A stretch of 64,000 nucleotides of DNA from Cavenderia fasciculata. Taxonomy: Eukaryota; Evosea; Eumycetozoa; Acytosteliales; Cavenderiaceae. The notes under the pieces were generated by a model. It saw only the letters and a list, made by a program, of their open reading frames with translations, searched no databases and was not told the origin of the DNA. Positions within the stretch are counted from its first letter, which is position 1. Each line of letters begins with the position of its first letter. The translations under genes were made by a program, and so were the position numbers. The stretch covers positions 930,001 to 994,000 of the forward strand of contig NW_004457735.1 of the NCBI RefSeq assembly GCF_000203815.1. Direction: 5' to 3'. Of this stretch, positions 1 through 11,647 are shown piece after piece.

Positions 1-1
1 C

Positions 2-91
2 GCAATCGCTAAACCGTTGGACAAGACTAAAAAAAACGAGTTGGATCATATCTTTGCAGGAGTGATGATGGTGGGGTGGAAAATTTTCTAA
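2..91 (+). CDS. C-terminal end of an unidentified gene (partial)
   Basis: The frame starting at base 2 is open for 29 codons and ends at TAA 89-91. It reads as a plausible protein tail rich in Lys, Asp and Glu, ending in a hydrophobic stretch (HIFAGVMMVGWKIF). The codons look like coding DNA, and the sequence just downstream turns into simple ATT repeats. The gene would enter from the left of the window, so no family can be named. A weaker alternative exists on the minus strand, where a GTATGT-type donor lies near 150 and a possible acceptor near 91; that frame is His-rich and less protein-like. Confidence 0.4.
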   Translation, partial: AIAKPLDKTKKNELDHIFAGVMMVGWKIF

Positions 92-110
92 CAACACAAC
101 AAAAGAAAAC

Positions 111-141
<31 letters not shown>

Positions 142-1258
142 TACATACCTTTTTTTGGTTAATACTTTTAATCCTGGGTTGGTTAATTCTTCTTGGTTTG
201 GTTTGATTTGGTTGGGGGTAATGGAAAATAATACAATGTTATAAATATATATATATGATTCTAAATCCTTTTTGGTTTTACAATGATATAAATAAATTAG
301 AATAAATTAGAATAAATAAGATTAATTATTAAATAAATAAATAAATTAGAATAAATAGTGGATGGCGCGGGAATGGTTTGGAGGAGGGGGGTGGTGATGT
401 GGAACAGTACTGTTTAATTTATAAAAGGAAAGTAATAATTTTAATGTAATGGAATTTGATTGATAAAAATAATAATAATAATAAATAAGAGTAGGGACGA
501 AAACTAATTATTTGATTTGATTGATTGATTAGAGAGTGAGGTAGTTGGTTTGTTTGATTAATTGAACAATTGGTTTTGGTAGGTAGGTAGGTAGGAGGGT
601 GTTTTGTTTGTTGCAGCTGCTGTTCAATGTTTTAAAAAAAAAAAATGTTTGTTTCTCTTTCTCTACAGATTTTTTGGTTGTTGTTGTGATGGTTAATATT
701 GTAGTTTGAGTGGGGAGCAACAATATGTGAACAATTGTTGTGTGTGTGTGTGTCTTGTTGATCTCCTCTTTTCCCTGTTTCTTTAATGATCACAATTTAA
801 TTTAAATTTGGAAATGGATGCGTTAGGAAATGGTGATTTTGCAAATCGATCCCTCCCTAACCACCCTTCCTCTTCTTCCACCTCTTCCACACAAATCTTT
901 TTGGATGGTGGTAGTTGATTGTTTTTGTTTGAGCAGTACACACACATACAAACACACACGATCCTCTGCTCCTCTCCTCCCACCATTGTCAAGTTAAAAT
1001 CAAATGTGGTGTTGTTGTTGATTGAAAGTGAGTGAACAAAGAGGTGCATACCATCATCATGTGGATGTTTGTTTGTTTGTTGCCAACGATAATATATCCA
1101 GTTGTGTGTCTGTGTGGGTGTGAGGTGATGTTGGTGACAAAACATATAGAATAGATAGTTCAACGCACAACAACATCAACAACAACAACAAGCGAGTATT
1201 GATGTTGGATTTGGGATCCAAACAGGCAATTGTGTGGTTGACAGGTTGCCTTCCAGAA

Positions 1259-1260
<2 letters not shown>

Positions 1261-1297
<37 letters not shown>
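1261..1297. repeat. (AAT)n microsatellite
   Basis: About twelve tandem AAT units in intergenic DNA. No gene context; likely length-variable between strains. Confidence 0.9.
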
Positions 1298-1299
<2 letters not shown>

Positions 1300-4200
1300 C
1301 ATTAAACATGACAGTGAGACAAGATTGTGATGTTGTGATGAAAGAGATGTAGAGGAGAACAACAACAGCAACAACTAATAGTTTGCAGATGTTCAAAAAA
1401 TGATAAACAGGGATCAACTCTTTGGGAATGATGGATGGTGACTGTGTGTGTCTGTGAGTTTAGTTTTAAAACGAGTTCACTGATTTCCGTTCCAATGTCT
1501 TTATGTATGATTACATCATTTATATAATGGAAATGGATGGATAGTGGAACACCACCATGCTAGCTAATTCATGCACGCGTGTGTATGCGTGTGGGGCAGA
1601 TTGGATTGAATTGGAATAGTGGTTTGGTGGTATTGTCATTGTAGATCCAGTTTTAAAATAGACAATATGATGTGAGGAAGGGATGATGAATTGACAACCA
1701 ACCAAGCAAAGCAGATCATCCATAAAAAAAAAGAAAAAGACGATATGACAGGTTAACCCTCCCTTTTAATGATGATGATGTTTTGATGATATGATATGGG
1801 TTGATTGCTACTGGTATAATTGATCTTCATGTATGCTTTAATTTCCTTTTTCAATTTAGCTCTTTCTTCTCCACTTGCCTTTTTCAAATCAATCTTTAAA
1901 TATTATTATTATTTGTTTGTTTGTTGGTTTGTGATGAAGAGAAAGTAAAGTAAGACGATGATGATGAGGGGTAGCAGACACACATATTAAAAAAAAACAA
2001 ATGGTTTTAAAAAAGGGGGGTGTGACGGGAGGCACCAAAATCATCGCAACTCGCCGTTCTACTTTAGTTTAGTTTGAAACAAACCACCCAACAACCTCTT
2101 TGCGTCTTTTCACATCATCCTTTTGATGGATAAAAGAGAGGATATTTCTAACCATCAATCAAATAACAACACCAACAACAACAATAGTAGTGCCGTGAAA
2201 AGAGTATAGAGGATAGAGGAGAGTAGAAGAGATCAACTGATCATTCGATTCATCATTGCAAAGGTAATAACTTTTACTTACTTGAAAATTTGTACAAGTG
2301 TCTGGTCTGGGTGAGTTAAACTCTAAAGTTGTTGTTATTATTGTTGGTTGGTTGATTATAAATATACAAATTATGACTGGTCAAGTTGTCAGGTAATGAA
2401 ATAATTAAACACGAAAGATGATGATGATGATTATTGTTCTAAATCGAAATCATAAAGCTCTTCTCTTCTCTCCTCTCACTTTCTAAAATGCAGTTGTGAA
2501 TTGATTTGAATTAAATGGTTTTATTTTGTTTGGATGTTGCTCATTCAATCTCCTTGTACACCACTACCTCCTCTTCTCCTCCTCCTCCCTCTCTACGTAC
2601 GCAAGTATTATTGCCTCTCGTTCATGCAGTTTAATAGTAGCAGCACCAGTCTCTCTTGTTGTTGTTACTTTACAAGAAGGTGATAAAGGGATTCATTCAT
2701 CTACTGGTCACAGGTCGAATCACAGTTGATGAGCCGATGATCTCCAACGCTTGCTACAACTACAACAAAACAATTGTAGTATACTGCGCTGTGCTGTATC
2801 CCTTGTATGGGTATTTGGTAAACAAACAAACATCCACGATAGTGTGTGTTGTGTGTGTAAGAGAGAGATCGAAAAGAAAAGTACTTGTGATGGTGTGGTC
2901 GATCACACCCACAATCTTGAAAAGCAACCAAGGTTATATTTAGCACAATTGTGGGTGGTGTGTGTTTAATTTAAAAACAAAAATCGGGGAGTCGATGCGG
3001 TACCTAAACCCCAAGCTACACACAATCAATCAAAGAGGCAAAGGTACCCGATATTCTCCAACCAACCGCCACCTGGCCAATGACAGCTATAATCCATGTG
3101 ACATTTATTTATTCAGTGGCCACCAACAAAACGATCGGCGCGTCTGGCAATACTGAAGACTAACGATTGAAATCAACCTGTATCATTGAGGTTCCTGAAG
3201 GAGAGCTGCATAAGAAAAAGGGGGTATTAATACATGATGGCGCAGATCAAAAGAAAAAGGACATGAAATGTATCAACCATGGATCCTTTATAAGAAGGAT
3301 AATCAATGGGATTCCCATTCATTTGAAGGGGTAGAGTAATATCTAGCCAGAGAGAGTTGATAAAATACAAAAGATAGATAGGTAGGTTGTTCCAATCAAA
3401 TGAATCAAAACTGTTGTACAATTTTGATCTATTGATAGCATAGATTAAATCTAGGTAACTCATAGTTGGCAAAGAATCTGATCAATTATTATCCAATTCT
3501 CTTAAGAGTCGATAAATATATTGTCCACGACAACAGGCCATGTTGTAGCCCCATCAATCAAACAATCAATCAACATTCAATCGGATAAACCAAATCTTTT
3601 TTTAACCCACGGTATTCATGGGGATTTATCAGATCATCGATTGAGTTGGAGTTGAATTGGTGATGAATATCCCATTCCCAGATACGACAACTAAATATTT
3701 AACTCTCTCTCTTTTGTTGTTTGTTTTGTTTGTTTTGGTTGTTGTTCTTGTTGTAATCGTTTCAACGAAACCATATGTTCAATGTGTCATATTTAACCAC
3801 AATAATTCTTTTACTTTGTGTATATCTATTTTGTTTGTTTGTATAGTTATTTGGGATCTAAAAACAGAACTCTGCTAGCAAAGCACCGTTTTGAGTTGGC
3901 GGTTCTTTTTCAAAAAAAAGAAAAATATGATGATTTTTAGGTTTGAAGGAAAGATCTGATGCATCTATTGTTTCGTCGATAGAACGTCTTTCAAACAACG
4001 GAAAGAAAAAGGCAGAATCGGCTGATTTTGATGGGAAACCTCCGTGTTGGATTGTGTGCTTTGTGGATTCATGAATCTGTTTTGGTGTACGTCTATGTAC
4101 TATGGTACCCGCGTGCTTTTTGTGGGGGTGGAGGCCATGCGATGATGTTCTAGATGTGATATCGCCGAATTTGAGAAAAGAGAGGGGGGTGAGTCCCTCT

Positions 4201-4577
4201 TGCTTGCCTTTGTGTCTAGCTAGCTAGCTAGTACTATTCTCTTTCTCTGATCTAATCTTAAGATAGTACTTTCTTCTTCTTCTTCTTCTTATCCTCCCTG
4301 TGTACTGTACTGATGTATGCATCATAACATAATAATATAACTGACAACAAAACAAAAGAGAGCTAGGTAAGGTACCAGAACAAAACAACAAGAGTTTAAT
4401 ATTATTATTTCAAGCAAATTATAAATTAATTTACGACGACGACGACGATACAGAGACTTATCCTCCTCCCTTCCTCATTCCTCCCTTCCTTCATATCACA
4501 TTTTTTTAATATTGATATCAAACCTAACCCACTCCCAACCAATTCACATTTCATTGTACAATTATTGATCTGATCAG

Positions 4578-4608
<31 letters not shown>

Positions 4609-5405
4609 CACAATTCAATTGTATATCTACCCTTTAAAGTCGTCATCCCACTGCTCTGTACATTCATTCATCATTCATCCATTCATTCACACAACACCAC
4701 CCAAAAATCTAATTTAACCCAAGAGAGATACAACCATTTATTTTACACTTGATATCATCATCATCATCCATCATCATATCCATTCATTCATTTCATCTAA
4801 TTCAAAAAAAGACAGTTCTTTCAAATAGATAGATAGATAGATAGAGAGTAGAGAGTAGAGTTATAACTTGACTTGACTTTAAGTAAGTAGTCATTCTTGG
4901 ACATGCATGCATAGATTATCTGCGCACCCTCCTCCACTTTCATTCAAACCAAAAGATATTTGGTCGACCATTTTTAGCAAAAAAAAAATTCAAAAAATTC
5001 AAAAAAATCACAACGCGATGAACAAATCATGGTAGCCTGAAAAAGAAACCCTCCTATTCTTTTGTTCGAGGTTGTTTGTTGTAATCATAGTAGTAGAATA
5101 GAAAGTAGAACAATTGTACAAGTTAATCTGATAATATACCAAAATAGAACAATCTTATTTGTTTATGTACATAGTAGCTCCATCATTTTCAACCAAAACA
5201 ACAACCATTCAACTACAACAACAACAACTACAGTAACAAAGTTTTCATTGAATGTGCAATTAGTAACTGCAAAAATCAGAAAAAAAAGTAATATTTTACT
5301 CTTCAAAAGCAACAACAAAAAAGAAAAGAGGATTGTCAATTTTGTTAAATTAGACGAATGACAGACACACAAAGATAAAGAGACACAAGCGATAACTACG
5401 ACTAT

Positions 5406-5410
<5 letters not shown>

Positions 5411-5445
<35 letters not shown>
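5411..5445. repeat. (AT)n dinucleotide repeat
   Basis: About 17 uninterrupted AT units lying some 430 bases upstream of the PP2C-like start codon. A pure AT tract can melt or form a cruciform, but no function is shown by the sequence. Confidence 0.9.
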
Positions 5446-5447
<2 letters not shown>

Positions 5448-5675
5448 CACGACACATAGATACATACAAACAAATATACGTCTATCAACAACATCATATC
5501 AACCTTTTTTCAAGTTCCCTTCAAACACACAAAAAGATTATTTTAAAACTTAAACTTACACTATACATTTAATCATTGTTATTATCTAGAGAAACTAAAT
5601 CAAATATTTAGGGATCAAATAAATAACAACACAATAACAATAACAATAACAACATACAAGTAACAGGGAATTATT

Positions 5676-5707
<32 letters not shown>

Positions 5708-5879
5708 ATTTTTTTGTATTATAAACAACCCAACATCATTAACAACAGCAATAATAACATTACATTACATTGCATAATCTTTTCCCCCCAACAACAACAA
5801 CAACATCTTTTCAACCAAATAATAATTTTAATAATAATAATTTACTATAGTAAAACTACTTTGAATAATAATAATAATA

Positions 5880-6950
5880 ATGACAGATTCAAAAGTTGAA
5901 CCAATTGTTGTATTACAATATGAACACTTACCCGAGTATCGAGTGGTGAATCTAAAGAGTAGTACACAGAGCATTCAAGTCGATGGCGATACAGATGAAC
6001 CATTCCTATCGACTAGATCAGTATCGACCTATCCTTTGTTGCCAGGCGGCGAAAAGGACGGAGACCCCATAGCAGATAAGCTATTTGTGCAAGTGCATAG
6101 AAACCGCGCCATCTTGGCGATTGCCGACGGGTGCAATTGGGGCAAGCGTCCCGCCATGGCCGCACGCGACGCCATAGCCGCCTTTGCCAACTACTTTAAT
6201 ACACGACAAGACGACATCCAGACACTACAAGACGCCGGCCACTTTTTGCTGCGTGCCTTTTGCGAGGCTCATAATAAGATTGTCGAGGGCAAGGACCTCT
6301 GGGAGGCCGGCACCACGACACTGCTTGGCGGATTGGTGCTCGAGCTCGAGGACGCCGCCGGCCAGACCAAGTGGGGCTTTTTGTGTGCCAGTGTCGGCGA
6401 CTGCAAGGCATTTTTAGTATCGATGCGTAACCGCGAGGCGACCGACGTCACCAATGGCAATCGTTGCAATCTCAGCGACACTCGTGACCCTGGAGGTCGT
6501 CTCGGCCCCTATGTCGGCCAGGGATGGCCCGACCTTCGTAACCTCAAGCTCTATTTTACAACGTGCGAAGAGAATGATATCGCTTTGATCGTGTCGGACG
6601 GCGTGCACGACAACCTCGACCCCATCATGCTCGGCAAGGTGCCGACAGAGCTGGGCGTCGATGCCAGCGGGTGGGAGGAGTTACAACAGGACGATTTATT
6701 GCGTGCAAAGACTCAGTTTATGAAAAAGTTATTGGAAGAGATTGTATTTAGCTCCACCAGTGCCGGTGGCAAACCCAACCCTTCCGACATTACACAAAAA
6801 TTAATAGAGCACTGCAGTCAGGTCACACATCGCGCCAGAGATTTTATGGAAAAGTTCCCAAACAAAAAACAACCAAACGATTATCGAGAGTATCCTGGTA
6901 AAATGGATCATACTACTTGTGTAACTTTTCAAATTGGTCGTTCAAAATAA
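5880..6950 (+). CDS. PP2C-like domain protein
   Basis: Single exon, 356 residues, ATG in an AATAATG context. The fold is the PPM/PP2C type: a metal-ligand motif IADGCNWGKRP (around residue 80), an AGTTTL strand, SVGDCKAF (around residue 170) and VSDGVHDNLDP (around residue 240). These correspond to the Asp-Gly metal motifs of PP2C Ser/Thr phosphatases. The usual DGHGG motif is changed to DGCNW, so the protein belongs to the divergent group like Drosophila CG9801, whose catalytic activity is unclear. Substrate unknown. The middle of the gene (about 6040-6660) is much more GC-rich than both ends. There is no signal peptide or membrane segment, so it is probably cytosolic or nuclear. Confidence 0.88.
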   Translation: MTDSKVEPIVVLQYEHLPEYRVVNLKSSTQSIQVDGDTDEPFLSTRSVSTYPLLPGGEKDGDPIADKLFVQVHRNRAILAIADGCNWGKRPAMAARDAIAAFANYFNTRQDDIQTLQDAGHFLLRAFCEAHNKIVEGKDLWEAGTTTLLGGLVLELEDAAGQTKWGFLCASVGDCKAFLVSMRNREATDVTNGNRCNLSDTRDPGGRLGPYVGQGWPDLRNLKLYFTTCEENDIALIVSDGVHDNLDPIMLGKVPTELGVDASGWEELQQDDLLRAKTQFMKKLLEEIVFSSTSAGGKPNPSDITQKLIEHCSQVTHRARDFMEKFPNKKQPNDYREYPGKMDHTTCVTFQIGRSK

Positions 6951-7130
6951 ATAATATAAATAAAACAAAACAAAACAATTAATAATAACATTACTTTTTT
7001 TAAAAAAAAAAAAACAAAAACAAAACAACAATCAATTATTTTATTTGTTTGTTGTTATATACAAGTATGTGTGACTATGTACAAAAAGTTTTGATTTCTT
7101 TTTTATTTGTTATTATTTTTGTTTTTTTTC

Positions 7131-8762
7131 CTATCTATGAAAATAACATTTAAAACATCTAGTTTCATTAAATAATGGTCTACTAATAAATTTGATTTGT
7201 CCCAATGCGAAACCGTAATCACCGGATTTGAAAGGAAGTGGATCGGTCAATGAATAGGAACGTTCAATGGTTTTGTTGTTGGATCCAGGAATAAGTTCTT
7301 TGATGGCATGTTTTTTGATGTATGGTATGTCTAAATCCAAATCATTGGTAAATAGAGTTGGATCGGTGATGGAGATGATCAATGTTTTGATATTGACCAA
7401 TGGAGTGATTTGTTCAAAAACTGCTGTCAGTTTGGCGATACATTCTTTTAGGTGACCAGAAAATTCACCTGTCAATTCAATTGTATGAAGAGTCTTGCTC
7501 TCTCCAAGCGCTGTATAATTGTTCCATCTAGTGATACACAATACTTCTAGTTTGGTATCTGCGTGCAATAAATACTGTTTAAAGAGTTCGAGTAGTGTGG
7601 TTGTCTTTTGTACTTGATGTCCATTTTCTTCGACGAGGTGTTGAATGAACATTTCTAATCGAGTGCTGTTATTGTCGAAACCAAGCACACGAAGATCCTT
7701 GAATTTCTTGAGCGAGTCGGTCAAGCCAGACGACTCGGATAGGTTTCTCAACTTGAGCGAGGTGAGGTTGGTGTTGCGCAGGTCGCTGGGTGTACAGTGG
7801 ACGCCAAAGATTTTGAGTTTCTTGATGCTGATCAGATCGTTGCATGAGTGTGGCGACATGCGGATGGCAGTGAACGAGGTGAGACTGGGCAGGTTGGCCA
7901 CCTTGGGCATCAGGTAGGTCGAGCCAGGTCCCTTGGCAAGTGTCAGACTGGTGAGATTAGCAAAGACCTGCTTGTAGTCTGGACCGGCAGCGTCGAGCAC
8001 CTGGCCAAAATCCTTGTCGATGATGCGCAGCTTGACAATATTCTTGATCGACGAGAATGGGTGTTTGAGGTGCTGATACAACTTGCACTTGTTGTCCGTG
8101 TAGGCATTGTACACGTGTGCGTAGCAGAGATCGAGCTGTGTAAACAGAGTCGACACGTACTTGTAAAACTCTTTCGAGATGAGCATCAGCGACAACTGGC
8201 GACGGAACGCAAAGCGTTCTTCGGCAGGCTCGCTCGGCACCTGCAATCGCCAGCAGTATGTCAATATCTTGATGATCGTGTATGGCGGCAACGAATACTG
8301 CACCGTGCCACGGTGGTACCCGTCCATCTCCTTTTTGGCCTGCTCTTCGGCACGCATCTTGACTTGAAACTCGACAAACGCGCCTACAATGTCTGCCTTT
8401 TTCGTGCGACCCGTCAGCTTGACGTTGAACGCCTTGCACAGGTTCTTGAGCGTCGCAACAGTCATCTTGGTGAGCTCTGGCACGGTCAGCTCCAAGTATG
8501 TTGGGTACTGCTCCCTCAACCTTTTCAAACTATCGTCCAGCTCTTGTTGAGATTGTCTCACAATACCCGGGCGCAGTGCCATACCCGCATGCATAAAGTT
8601 GTTCCAAAACACCGTGTTGTGCAAATGATCATCATCAGTATCAGAGTCTGAATATTCATCTGAATCAGAGGAATCATATCCTATACCATCTCCAAAAAAG
8701 TATTGTAGAAATTGACCTCCAACAGTACTATCGTCACTATCATCATCACTATCATAAAACAT
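7131..8762 (-). CDS. SAP / F-box-like repeat protein (copy A)
   Basis: Single exon, 543 residues. It has an acidic Ser/Asp-rich N-terminus (1-48), then a SAP-like helix-turn-helix (about 97-131, containing MTVATLKNLCKAFNVKLTG), and then an F-box-like or cyclin-fold-like helical segment (about 157-205: LPPYTIIKILTYCWR ... MLISKEFYKYVSTLF). The rest is leucine-rich and reads like irregular LRRs. SAP domains bind DNA; F-box segments recruit Skp1 in ubiquitin ligases. Both assignments come from sequence pattern only. The next gene (9038-11359) has the same order of parts and the same strand, so the two look like an old tandem duplication. Function unknown. Confidence 0.85.
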   Translation of the reverse strand: MFYDSDDDSDDSTVGGQFLQYFFGDGIGYDSSDSDEYSDSDTDDDHLHNTVFWNNFMHAGMALRPGIVRQSQQELDDSLKRLREQYPTYLELTVPELTKMTVATLKNLCKAFNVKLTGRTKKADIVGAFVEFQVKMRAEEQAKKEMDGYHRGTVQYSLPPYTIIKILTYCWRLQVPSEPAEERFAFRRQLSLMLISKEFYKYVSTLFTQLDLCYAHVYNAYTDNKCKLYQHLKHPFSSIKNIVKLRIIDKDFGQVLDAAGPDYKQVFANLTSLTLAKGPGSTYLMPKVANLPSLTSFTAIRMSPHSCNDLISIKKLKIFGVHCTPSDLRNTNLTSLKLRNLSESSGLTDSLKKFKDLRVLGFDNNSTRLEMFIQHLVEENGHQVQKTTTLLELFKQYLLHADTKLEVLCITRWNNYTALGESKTLHTIELTGEFSGHLKECIAKLTAVFEQITPLVNIKTLIISITDPTLFTNDLDLDIPYIKKHAIKELIPGSNNKTIERSYSLTDPLPFKSGDYGFALGQIKFISRPLFNETRCFKCYFHR

Positions 8763-9037
8763 TTTTCTTTCTTCTTCTTGTTTGTTTTACTATACTATTA
8801 CTATTACTATTACTATTATCTATATTTGTAAATGCATCGGTATCTATCTATCTATAATCTAAAAAACAAAAGATAATGAAACTTTTAGTTCAAACCCCTC
8901 TCATAGACATCAATTAATTAAAATGTTTTGCCAAAAAAGGTATGTGAGAGTTTGAAACTTTGGATATTTGGTGTAACAAACTCAAATAATTAAAACAATA
9001 TAATGTGAAGTAATCCTGTACATCTCTTTTGATTTAT

Positions 9038-11359
9038 TTATTTTTTCTGTGGAGAGTTTTTTTTCTTTCTTAGAGAGAATGGTTTTGGAGGGGAAATTGG
9101 TTGAGGAAGAGAGGAGATTTCTGTTTCCGTTGCTTTTGTAGGTGTTGAAACTACAGTTGGTGGCTGAGGATTTACTGGTGATGGAGTATCTATAGTTGGT
9201 ATTGGGTTTGCAACTACTGTAGTTTCAACAGCAGAAGTGGCAGGAGTTGGTTTGGATTGTTTCTTGGGAGTTGGTTTTGCCTTTTTCTTTTCTTGTTTGA
9301 CCTCTTTTTCCTCTTCTTCTTTTTCTTCATTCTCTTTTTCCTCTGCCTTTCTTTTAATATCTTTCTTTTGTGTATCGATTTCCATTGGTTTGACATTGTT
9401 GTTATTTGTTGTTGTTGTAGAGGTGGTGGAAGTGGTGGAAGTGAACAAGTCGGAAAAAGTTAACTTCGGAGCTTGGCTGGTCAAAGTTACAGGAGTTGAG
9501 GGAGAGTTGCGGTCAAAGAAAGTAATCTCGCTCAAATCTATGGCACGAGGAGGAGGAGTAGAGGTAGCAACAGGAGAAGCGGTATTTGAATCTAATTGGA
9601 ATTGTGGATTTGGTATCTTTGTCAAGAATATCTTGTAGACTAATCCGTTTGCAAGAACAGAGTTGATGGTTGGTTTGATTCCATTGATCTCCCAAATACC
9701 GCACTCGGCAGACTTCATGTTATAATCAGATATATTCTTTTTGATGGTGGCAAGACCTTTGTCTTCGGACGCGCAGATGGTCAGTTTGGTGGCATCTCGG
9801 AGGTTTTCCATTTGTTCGAGTAGGTCTGTGATTTTGGTGAGCGTGTGGGTGATCTCAATCGACTTGATCCGCTCCATACCCTTGGTGACGGGTTTGGCCG
9901 CGGTCGAGAGGAAAAAGTTGAGTGTGAGACTGATATGGGAGATGGACGGGATACTAAATATCTTTGTGCATTCTGGCTGAGGGATATGCGATTGGAAGGC
10001 AATACCGAGGCTGGTGAGACTGCGCATCTCGCCCAATCGGTCTCCCAACGTGCCCTTCTCATTCGCGTCGTAGTCGCGCACATGCACACTGTGCATCTTG
10101 CGCATACACTGGAATCGGCGGCCGATCGGGATGTTGATCTTGACATTGGCGGGGTCGGGGATCGTGAGGTATCGGACCAGCTCCTTTTGACTGGGTGTCG
10201 ACCGGATGACCAACACTGACAGCAGCGGCATCGACTGGTCGATATGCGCAAACAACTTGATCGTAAACGCCACGTTGGGTGCGACCAGCTTGGTGACGGC
10301 GGGGAAGTTGAGCGACACACGCAGCTGCACCGCCGGCATGAGGAGGGGTGCGTCTGTCTTGTGCAGTGTCAACGACTGCACGGTCTCAAACATGGCCATG
10401 TTCCCCTTTCCTCGGGTGAGACTCTGCATGTCACGTTCGTACATATCAAGCTTGGTGATACGACGAACCGGGTTGTACGGACTGTTGAGATGTGCCATCT
10501 CGTCGAGCATCGGGTCTCTCGACTCGTACAAATACACACGACGATACGTCGCAAATGAAACAGCCGTGTTGAGATGCTCGCTAACGAACCTAAACATCTC
10601 TTTGGACACTATTGCAAGTCCCAGACGCCACCGATGATTCGTCCAAGCCAACTCTGCATCACCCACATACGGACGGTGCCACGCATACCTTAATATCCTT
10701 TTAATCACATCCAATGGCAGACTATAGTCACTATACTCTTCTGGAGGACTATCTGCCAAAAATGATTTGCCCGTATATGGTTCCAGTTGTAACAGTCTGT
10801 CTCTATGCATATCTTTGGTGACAATCTCGACATAGGTTTTGTTCACTACCGTAGTGCCATTTGGATCCGTCTCCACTACGGGGACAGTTGTTTGGTTGAG
10901 TATGTGAAAGTGTTCGATGAGCATTTGGATGAGATCCTCCTTTTGCGCGCCAATAGGGACCACCAACTTGTGTTGTTTTGCCAACTTGACCATGTTTTCA
11001 TAATCCAATGCCATGCGATACTTTGTTTGACACGATGCCAAATCATACAAGTCGAAATCAAATCGACTAAACGAAGAGAGGAATTCTACCAGTCCCTTTG
11101 GAGTTACCTTTCCATCAGGATTGCTAGTTTGTTGTGCACGGTCTGGATCCAAGTAAATGTCATGATTCTTTTGTAAAGAATTGAAAATACCATTCTCTTC
11201 ATCATCATCATCACTACTACCACTTGAACTTGAATCACAATCCATTACATTGTTTTCATTGTTGTTATTGTCATCATCATCATCATCATCACTACTACTA
11301 CTAATACCTTGATAATCCACCGATTTAATCTTTGGTAAAAATGATTCCATAGTTATCAT
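9038..11359 (-). CDS. SAP / F-box-like repeat protein (copy B), charged tail
   Basis: Single exon, 773 residues, start MITMESFLPK (a second Met lies at residue 4). The order is an acidic Asp/Ser/Asn stretch (20-55), a SAP-like segment (about 119-153, ALDYENMVKLAKQHKLVVPIG), an F-box-like segment (about 213-262, LPLDVIKRILRYAWHRP ... VSKEMFRFVSEHL), a leucine-rich middle, and a low-complexity C-terminus of Thr/Asn runs and Lys/Glu repeats followed by Pro/Thr. The charged tail is absent from copy A. The shared layout with the gene at 7131-8762 marks them as paralogues that have diverged strongly. A nuclear role is possible from the SAP and basic tail, but unproven. Confidence 0.85.
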   Translation of the reverse strand: MITMESFLPKIKSVDYQGISSSSDDDDDDDNNNNENNVMDCDSSSSGSSDDDDEENGIFNSLQKNHDIYLDPDRAQQTSNPDGKVTPKGLVEFLSSFSRFDFDLYDLASCQTKYRMALDYENMVKLAKQHKLVVPIGAQKEDLIQMLIEHFHILNQTTVPVVETDPNGTTVVNKTYVEIVTKDMHRDRLLQLEPYTGKSFLADSPPEEYSDYSLPLDVIKRILRYAWHRPYVGDAELAWTNHRWRLGLAIVSKEMFRFVSEHLNTAVSFATYRRVYLYESRDPMLDEMAHLNSPYNPVRRITKLDMYERDMQSLTRGKGNMAMFETVQSLTLHKTDAPLLMPAVQLRVSLNFPAVTKLVAPNVAFTIKLFAHIDQSMPLLSVLVIRSTPSQKELVRYLTIPDPANVKINIPIGRRFQCMRKMHSVHVRDYDANEKGTLGDRLGEMRSLTSLGIAFQSHIPQPECTKIFSIPSISHISLTLNFFLSTAAKPVTKGMERIKSIEITHTLTKITDLLEQMENLRDATKLTICASEDKGLATIKKNISDYNMKSAECGIWEINGIKPTINSVLANGLVYKIFLTKIPNPQFQLDSNTASPVATSTPPPRAIDLSEITFFDRNSPSTPVTLTSQAPKLTFSDLFTSTTSTTSTTTTNNNNVKPMEIDTQKKDIKRKAEEKENEEKEEEEKEVKQEKKKAKPTPKKQSKPTPATSAVETTVVANPIPTIDTPSPVNPQPPTVVSTPTKATETEISSLPQPISPPKPFSLRKKKNSPQKK

Positions 11360-11647
11360 ATCTTTCTGTCTATCTTCTTATATATAGGTATATCTATATA
11401 TCTATCTATCTATCTACTATCTACTCTACTCTATCTATCTATCTATTTGTACATGTGCATGTATAATATATATGTGCACCTAGAATGTAATTGAAATGAA
11501 ATGAAGTTGAACCTCAACTTACTTGACGCAATTTCCAATTTTGGGTATAAAAAAAAAAAAAAAAAAAAGAACTTATATATGTATGTATTATTAATTATAA
11601 AATTGGTATTAAGAGATTTATTATTTGTTGTTGTTGATTTTAATATT

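Larger units (their letters stand above)
92..5879. other. 5.8-kb gene-poor, repeat-rich intergenic region
   Basis: I see no convincing gene here. The region is AT-rich with many microsatellites: ATT/AAT tracts at 111-140, 1261-1297 and 4578-4603, an (AT)n tract at 5411-5445, GATA repeats near 4827-4846, and many GATG/TTG/GATT repeats. Short open frames exist (for example 2995-3156 + and 3227-3472 -), but they lack good start context, recognisable motifs or splice partners. The last few hundred bases before 5880 are A/T-rich and probably hold the promoter of the PP2C-like gene. Confidence 0.6.

Noticed and set aside
3227-3472. Minus-strand frame of 81 codons in the first gene-poor region
   Set aside because: Aromatic and hydrophobic composition typical of AT-rich chance frames; no family resemblance or start context.
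7848-8651. Plus-strand frame of 267 codons
   Set aside because: Antisense shadow of SAP/F-box-like copy A, whose translation has real domain structure.
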